The notes under the pieces were generated by a model. That model did no database searches. It saw only the letters and a program-made list of their open reading frames with translations, and was not told the DNA's origin. Shown here one piece after another: positions 59,307 through 64,000 of a stretch of DNA of 64,000 nt. A program made the translations under genes and the position numbers. Origin of the DNA: Carya illinoinensis (taxonomy: Eukaryota > Streptophyta > Magnoliopsida > Fagales > Juglandaceae); NCBI RefSeq assembly GCF_018687715.1, contig NC_056766.1, forward strand, positions 19,761,001 through 19,825,000, in the 5' to 3' direction. Position 1 is the first letter of the stretch; each line of letters starts with the position of its first letter.

Positions 59307-60437
59307 CTATACGTAGCTTGGGGTTGACATGTGCATGCGAAGAAAAAGGGTGTTGAGAAGGGCAAACCTGAGTTGTATCCCTTGTGGGCCTGAGGTGATC
59401 CTCTGCTGTTCAGCATGTAACCCAGGTTTTAAGGTGTCTTCATGTGCTCTCGGGTTGTTGGAAAGTTGGTCTACTGACATGTCCATGCTCTGACTTGGCT
59501 GTCTAGGGATAGCCCGAGAGTTTTTTGAGGTGTTGACACAGGCAGGGGTGTCCTGCCTTGCCTCCTCAACCACTCTTTCTGACTGTGATGTCACATGGTC
59601 CTCCATCTCTTCCCCCTCTCTCCCTGACTGCTTCTAGTGAGGGGATCCCTGAGATGGGTTTGCCGGGCACCCTCCATACTTCTTCACAGAAACTAGGGGT
59701 TGGAATGAACTAGAAGCTCTCATCCATTGCTCGTACTGATCTTGGGATTGGTTTGAAGGATCAAAATTGGGACATTTCCCATTGACATGTTTGAGTAGGC
59801 CGCATTTGAAGCAAAAGTTGGGCAACCTCTCGTACTTGAAATGTGACCAGGATTGTTTGCCTCCCAAGTTTACCATCCTGCCACGCACCAGAGGCTTGTT
59901 TACATCCACGTCTACTTTAAATCTTAGGTAGCTTCCCCACCCATGGCCCTGTTCATCTACTTCCACCGTATGGACCTTACCAATCGCTTCCCCTATCCTT
60001 ACTCCTAGTTGTCTGTTCATACCTGCGAAGGGGAGATTGTGAGCTTGTACCCAAAAGGGTTCTGATTTGAACTCGACTTCAGAGGGAGACAGATCACTCT
60101 CAAACTCCTTGAGGCATACCAGATGGCGGTCGAAAGACCAGGGCTTGCCATGCAGGACCTTCTTTTTGTCGGACAGGAGTTGGAACTCCAGTAGAAACTT
60201 GTTGGGGCCAAACTCTTTGAAGGTTATCCACTCGGAAGTGTTCCATACCTTGGCCATGGTGTTCTTGAATGCTTCTCGGTTCGATGTTCTATCGTTTAGT
60301 ATAGAAGCTAGGAGGCATGAGTTGCCTCTCAGCTTGGAAGACAGTATGTCTTCCTCCGGTAAAAGCAGCTCTTGTTGTTCTGTCTCTGTAAGTTTCAGGG
60401 AGCTCCATCTCTTCGTGATCTCTTCTTCCATGGTCAT
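59307..60437 (-). pseudogene. LINE ORF1: DUF4283 / zinc-knuckle RNA-binding protein, one premature stop
   Basis: The frame starts at ATG 60437 (MTMEEEITKRW). The DUF4283-type domain has FKNTMAKVWN, KFLLEFQLLSDKKKVL and PWSFDRHLVCLKEFE. A knuckle, FCFKCGLLKHVNGKCP, follows at about 59805-59760; its spacing fits the C-X2-C-X4-H-X4-C type. This ORF1 type binds LINE RNA. A TAG at 59636-59634 stops it at 267 residues. The same phase stays open to 59307, so the ancestral protein was probably longer. An apparent start at 60500 is a GTG and was not used. Confidence 0.87.
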
Positions 60438-60522
60438 CCTCTCAGGACTTGCGTCCAAGAGACTAGAGCTTTGTCGCGAGACAAAGCAGAGAAACCTCAC
60501 TCAGACGAGGAGGACCAACCCA

Positions 60523-60537
60523 TAGAAAATGTTGACT
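60523..60537 (+). repeat. 15-bp target site duplication of the LINE, right copy
   Basis: TAGAAAATGTTGACT, identical to 47041-47055, marks the 5' end of the LINE insertion. Confidence 0.9.
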
Positions 60538-60662
60538 ATGTTGAAGAAATGTTAGACGATGTTTACATGGAAACATTTATAGATGCTAATGTAGTAAAGT
60601 CTTCCACTAGCCTAGGTTCCGCATTGCCAGAATTAGGAAATAGAAACTTTGAACAGTTATGA
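60538..60662 (+). pseudogene. CACTA transposase N-terminal remnant, right part
   Basis: The frame continues in phase from 47055 after removal of the LINE and one duplication. It codes an acidic linker (VEEMLDDVYMETF) before a TGA at 60660. The DDE catalytic part is not present; AT-rich DNA follows. Confidence 0.78.
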
Positions 60663-61161
60663 GAAAATTTTCAAAGTCGACTTTATATCAATTTTGAGAT
60701 TTAAAGAATCGATACCTCACTAGTTACACTTCTAAACCGGTACTTTCAGTTTTATTGGTTCCAGTCTAGTTCGTTCCAGTTCTTCTGGTTTTTCTGAAAT
60801 ATTATATAGTATATATAATATACTATAATACTTATATATTATAATTGTATTATAGATTATAGTGATATATCATAGTATATTATAATATATAGTGATATAG
60901 GGTTTTAAAATTTAATATTATATTAATTAGTAATTTATCATATAATATAAAATTATTTTATATATAATTATATATATTATATATATAAATTATATATAAT
61001 ATAAAAAATCATATAAAAAATATTTTATAAAATATAAAAAATTAAAAAATATATATGAACCGGTCCGGTCCGGTGTTAGAAAAAGAAAAATCTGAACTGG
61101 ACCTATTTTGACTAGTATTGAGAAAAATAAAACCGGTACCGGAACGAATCAAATCCGATAC
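60663..61161. other. AT-rich DNA, no gene seen
   Basis: TATA-rich sequence (60800-61040) lies between CCGGT-containing stretches: AACCGGTACTTTCAG at 60734 and AACCGGTCCGGTCCGG at about 61058. This arrangement suggests a small non-autonomous element, but no terminal repeats with a target duplication could be defined. Confidence 0.4.
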
Positions 61162-63469
61162 TGTGACGCCCCCAAAATCCCCACGCCCGAACACGGGGAA
61201 TTCGAGACGTCCGGATGGTGACAACCCGGATCACCATCCTATCGACGGGTGCCAAGTGTGTGCAAAGGCAACAAATGTGCACAAGAAAAACGCAGCGGAT
61301 AACGAAAGTCATATAACTAAGTACCAGAATTTTTCTTAACATAATACAAGCTATTTAAAACGTACATAGATAAAATATTACAAAACACAAATACAGTTTT
61401 AAACAAATAAAAAGATAACATCTGCAACCCGGCGGAGCCGCATCCTCGGGCTCAGCCTCCTCCTCTTCATCCTCTAACTCTGCACCAAAAGCTACGGAAG
61501 CACGAATGGTACCGCAGGTAAGTAAAATCCAAACACTACCAGATAAAAACACATATAACTCAAACAAGATGCATGAATCATGCCCAATGCACAAAGCCCA
61601 TAAAACACAGTTTTCCACACACTCCAAAAAAAACCCATTTGGCCCAAAAACACATCCTTTCCGAAAAACACGCCAAAGGTCACATTTGGCCCAATATCTC
61701 GCCGGAAGTCCATCCGGCCCAATATCTCGCCAGAAGTCCATCTGGCCCACGCCAAAAGTCCCATTTGGCCTCACAAACCATTATCCAATTTTTAACCGTA
61801 TGCACCATGACCTCCCCTAGGGGTCATCCGCACACCCTGGCTCTAGTGTCACACCGCAGAGTACCACCACGCATGTGACACCTAACAAGCGATGCCCAGT
61901 TCTGCGCCCCGCACGTGCGTAGCCAAGCATCCTCTAGCCCTCGCCAGCAAAGGGCCACGGAGTCGGTGAGTAGGGCGATGCTCGGTTCCGCGCCCGGCGC
62001 GTTCGTAGCCAAGCATCCCCTAGCCCCGCTCCCGTCATCTCTCTCGACAACTCAGGGGACATCACTCAGTTTATTCCGCTCCCGAGTGACCAGAGGAGCT
62101 CCACCGAGATAATAACCCATCCCGGCTTGGGCTCGTGATACACACGCACCCGTAAAACCACTCACGCCAATACACAGGCTTTTCACACAAATCCCACAAA
62201 CACATGTGCATGCACCATGAAATGCCATATCAATGCATAATAAAATAATCCAACAACATAAATCAATAAAACAGACAACTCCGTCCTCCATCCATCCGAC
62301 CCCCGAAACTCCTCGGACTCAGTCCGGAATCAACAACCAACAACAAATATTTATTGAATGAGCAATATATATTTAAATCTGTAAATAGGGTTTGGAAAAT
62401 ACTTACAGCGCTATACGGTATTTTTAGAAAGCTCGCGGCGTTGCAAACGGCGGAGGAAAAGCAACGTAACAGTGTAATTTACACTGTGTCCGTGGGTAAT
62501 AAAATTACCCATTTTTGAACGGGGACAAACCAGGGCTTAGGATTGATAGGGAATGGTTTAGGGATGATTGTGAAGCTATTGGAAGTGGTGGTTGGCCGTG
62601 GGTGGCGGCGAAAACGCCGGAAATAGGCCGGAAAACTCAAATCGGAAAGCAAGCTCGTAGGAGCTGTTCCGGTGGTCGTTGGAGGCCGGAAATAGGTGGG
62701 TTAGGACGGCAAGGAGTCGGTGATGAAGTGGTGAAGAAATGGTGGCCGGAGGTGGAGAGACGGCGGCGGATCGGAGTAAAATCCGTGGGGAAAGAAATGG
62801 CTCTTCCGGCCAAACGGCCGGCCGGATGGGGGAGATATTTGGTGGGAAGGCGCGCCGGAGGGAGGGGGTTCGAACGAGACCGGCGGCGAGCCAAACGGTG
62901 GCCGGACGGCGGCGGTCTGGGCAGAAAACAGTTCCGGCGACAGGGGCAAAAACAGAGCAGGTGCAGCCACTTCCGGCGGCTCTCGAAAGCAAACGGCTGG
63001 TCCGATGGCTCTGAAAATTGGTGGGGATGATCTATGGTGGAAGGGGAAGAGAATGGTGGTGACGGTGCATCAAACGGTGGCCGGACGGCAGAGAACCGGC
63101 CGGTCAAAGGGGCAGCGACGGGATGGAGAGAAAAAGGGGCTGCTGCGTACGCGGGAGAGGAGGAAGAAGAAAGAAGAAGAAAAAAAAAGAAAAAGAAAGA
63201 AAAAGAAGGAAAAGGAAAAAGAAAAAGGAAAAAGAGAAAAGAAAAAGAAAAGATGAGGGAAAAGAAATGAGGTCCAGTCCTCACTCCGGAAACCAAAACT
63301 GATCCGCCGAAAACGATTTTAAAAACCGTAAAACGACTAAATAAAATAAACACATCAAATAAATAAAAAACCAATTTAAAACACATTAATTCAAAATAAA
63401 TAAACTAATATATTAATTAAATTAAAAACAACCCTTCAGTGAAAATACACGTAAAAGCGGGTCATCACA
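61162..63469 (-). repeat. 3' LTR of a third gypsy-family element
   Basis: On the minus strand it starts TGTGATGACCCGCTTTTACG at 63469 and ends GGGGGCGTCACA at 61162. It is full length (2308 bp) and closely related to the LTRs of the element at 48795-56628, with some added or diverged stretches. It includes the 86-bp repeat and the GGAAA/GAAAA-rich tract at 63150-63260. The 3' polarity is set by the purine-rich tract that abuts it at 63470 on the minus strand. Confidence 0.9.
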
Positions 63470-64000
63470 TCCTCCCCCCCTTAAAACAAATTTCGTCCTC
63501 GAAATTTGCGAGATCAAACCTCAGCACCAAGCAGGATACCATAAACAACTCCGATTATACTTGAGAAAATCATACCATCATCCATTTCCACACAAGAATG
63601 AAGAACGCGCTTCCCAAAAATACTCCTATAAGCAACTCCATCATATTCGCACTAATCTTCCAGAAATGCATCACGTCTAGAACTCTTAAAGCGGCCACGT
63701 AAACCGAAATCACCATATCCACAAGAACTTCAAAACCGCACCCAAGCAAATTTCAACAATTAGTACTTCTTATTAGAATGAACTGTATTAATCTCAATCA
63801 ACTCTTATGCTATATTATCGAAACTTTCATTGTATACCATATCTTGGTAATCTAATAGTCACTTCCAAAATAAACCATCAATAATCATCATATGCACAAC
63901 TAAAATATTACTCTCCAATTACAAGTACCTGCTTGAAATTTCGAGTCGTCACTAATTACCCAAATTCAGCACAAAATTTAAATACCTAATTATCTCCAAA
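63470..64000 (-). mobile_element. Internal 3' region of the third gypsy-family element, continues past window
   Basis: The polypurine-like tract GGGGGGGAGGAT (minus strand) touches the LTR. The next 500 bases match 53850-54390 in reverse, including CTCGAAATTTGCGAG, GGATACCATAAACAACTCCG and ATTTCCACACAAG. No coding domain is visible. Whether this copy carries gag or pol lies outside the window. Confidence 0.82.

Larger units (their letters stand above)
47056..60522 (-). mobile_element. L1-type LINE retrotransposon, near full length, split by an LTR element
   Basis: On the minus strand: 5' end at about 60522, ORF1, ORF2, short 3' UTR and a poly(A) tail (T run at 47056-47069). A 15-bp duplication flanks it. 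After removing the 48795-56633 insertion and its duplicated 5 bases, the LINE is about 5.6 kb, the usual size for plant L1 elements. The completeness of the 5' end and the perfect duplication suggest a fairly recent insertion. It lies in a CACTA transposase remnant. Confidence 0.92.

Overview
The window is nuclear DNA from a flowering plant, most likely a woody eudicot. The base composition is AT-rich. Two recognisable plant genes with GT-AG introns are separated by nested transposable elements of many classes. The species cannot be fixed from sequence alone.

Layout. (1) 118-3156, minus strand: the first four exons of an IST1-like ESCRT-III regulator, running off the left edge. (2) 3157-12900: intergenic DNA holding an old composite repeat. 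Two diverged direct repeats (7119-7812 and 11645-12308) bracket about 3.8 kb that contains a 109-bp tandem array. (3) 12904-17737, minus strand: a complete 8-exon gene for a 402-residue alpha/beta hydrolase of the monoacylglycerol lipase / caffeoylshikimate esterase type. It has intact Ser-Asp-His residues, and a relic LTR lies in its longest intron. (4) 18615-31718: a nest of hAT DNA transposons around a gag-bearing Ty3/gypsy element. Two non-autonomous hAT elements with 8-bp target duplications carry captured transcription-factor fragments: an SRS/SHI zinc finger (18640-19621) and a WRKY group IIe fragment (27051-27820). Two broken hAT transposase genes face each other on either side of the gypsy element. 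(5) 31719-46061: low-coding DNA with CACTA ends, a truncated RING-H2 fragment, decayed LTR-like sequence and a 766-bp element with long inverted repeats. (6) 46758-60662: a three-layer nest. A CACTA transposase pseudogene was hit by an L1-type LINE (15-bp target duplication). The LINE was then hit by a gypsy-derived element with no protein-coding domain (5-bp target duplication, near-identical LTRs). (7) 61162-64000, minus strand: the 3' LTR and part of the internal region of another member of that gypsy family, running off the right edge.

Only the IST1-like gene and the esterase look functional; they belong to unrelated processes (endosomal sorting; lipid or phenylpropanoid ester hydrolysis). 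Everything else is mobile DNA in various states of decay. The window's value lies in the readable insertion history, the two gene-capturing hAT elements, and the clear origin of the non-coding gypsy family by deletion of gag from its start codon. No tRNA, rRNA or CRISPR was seen.
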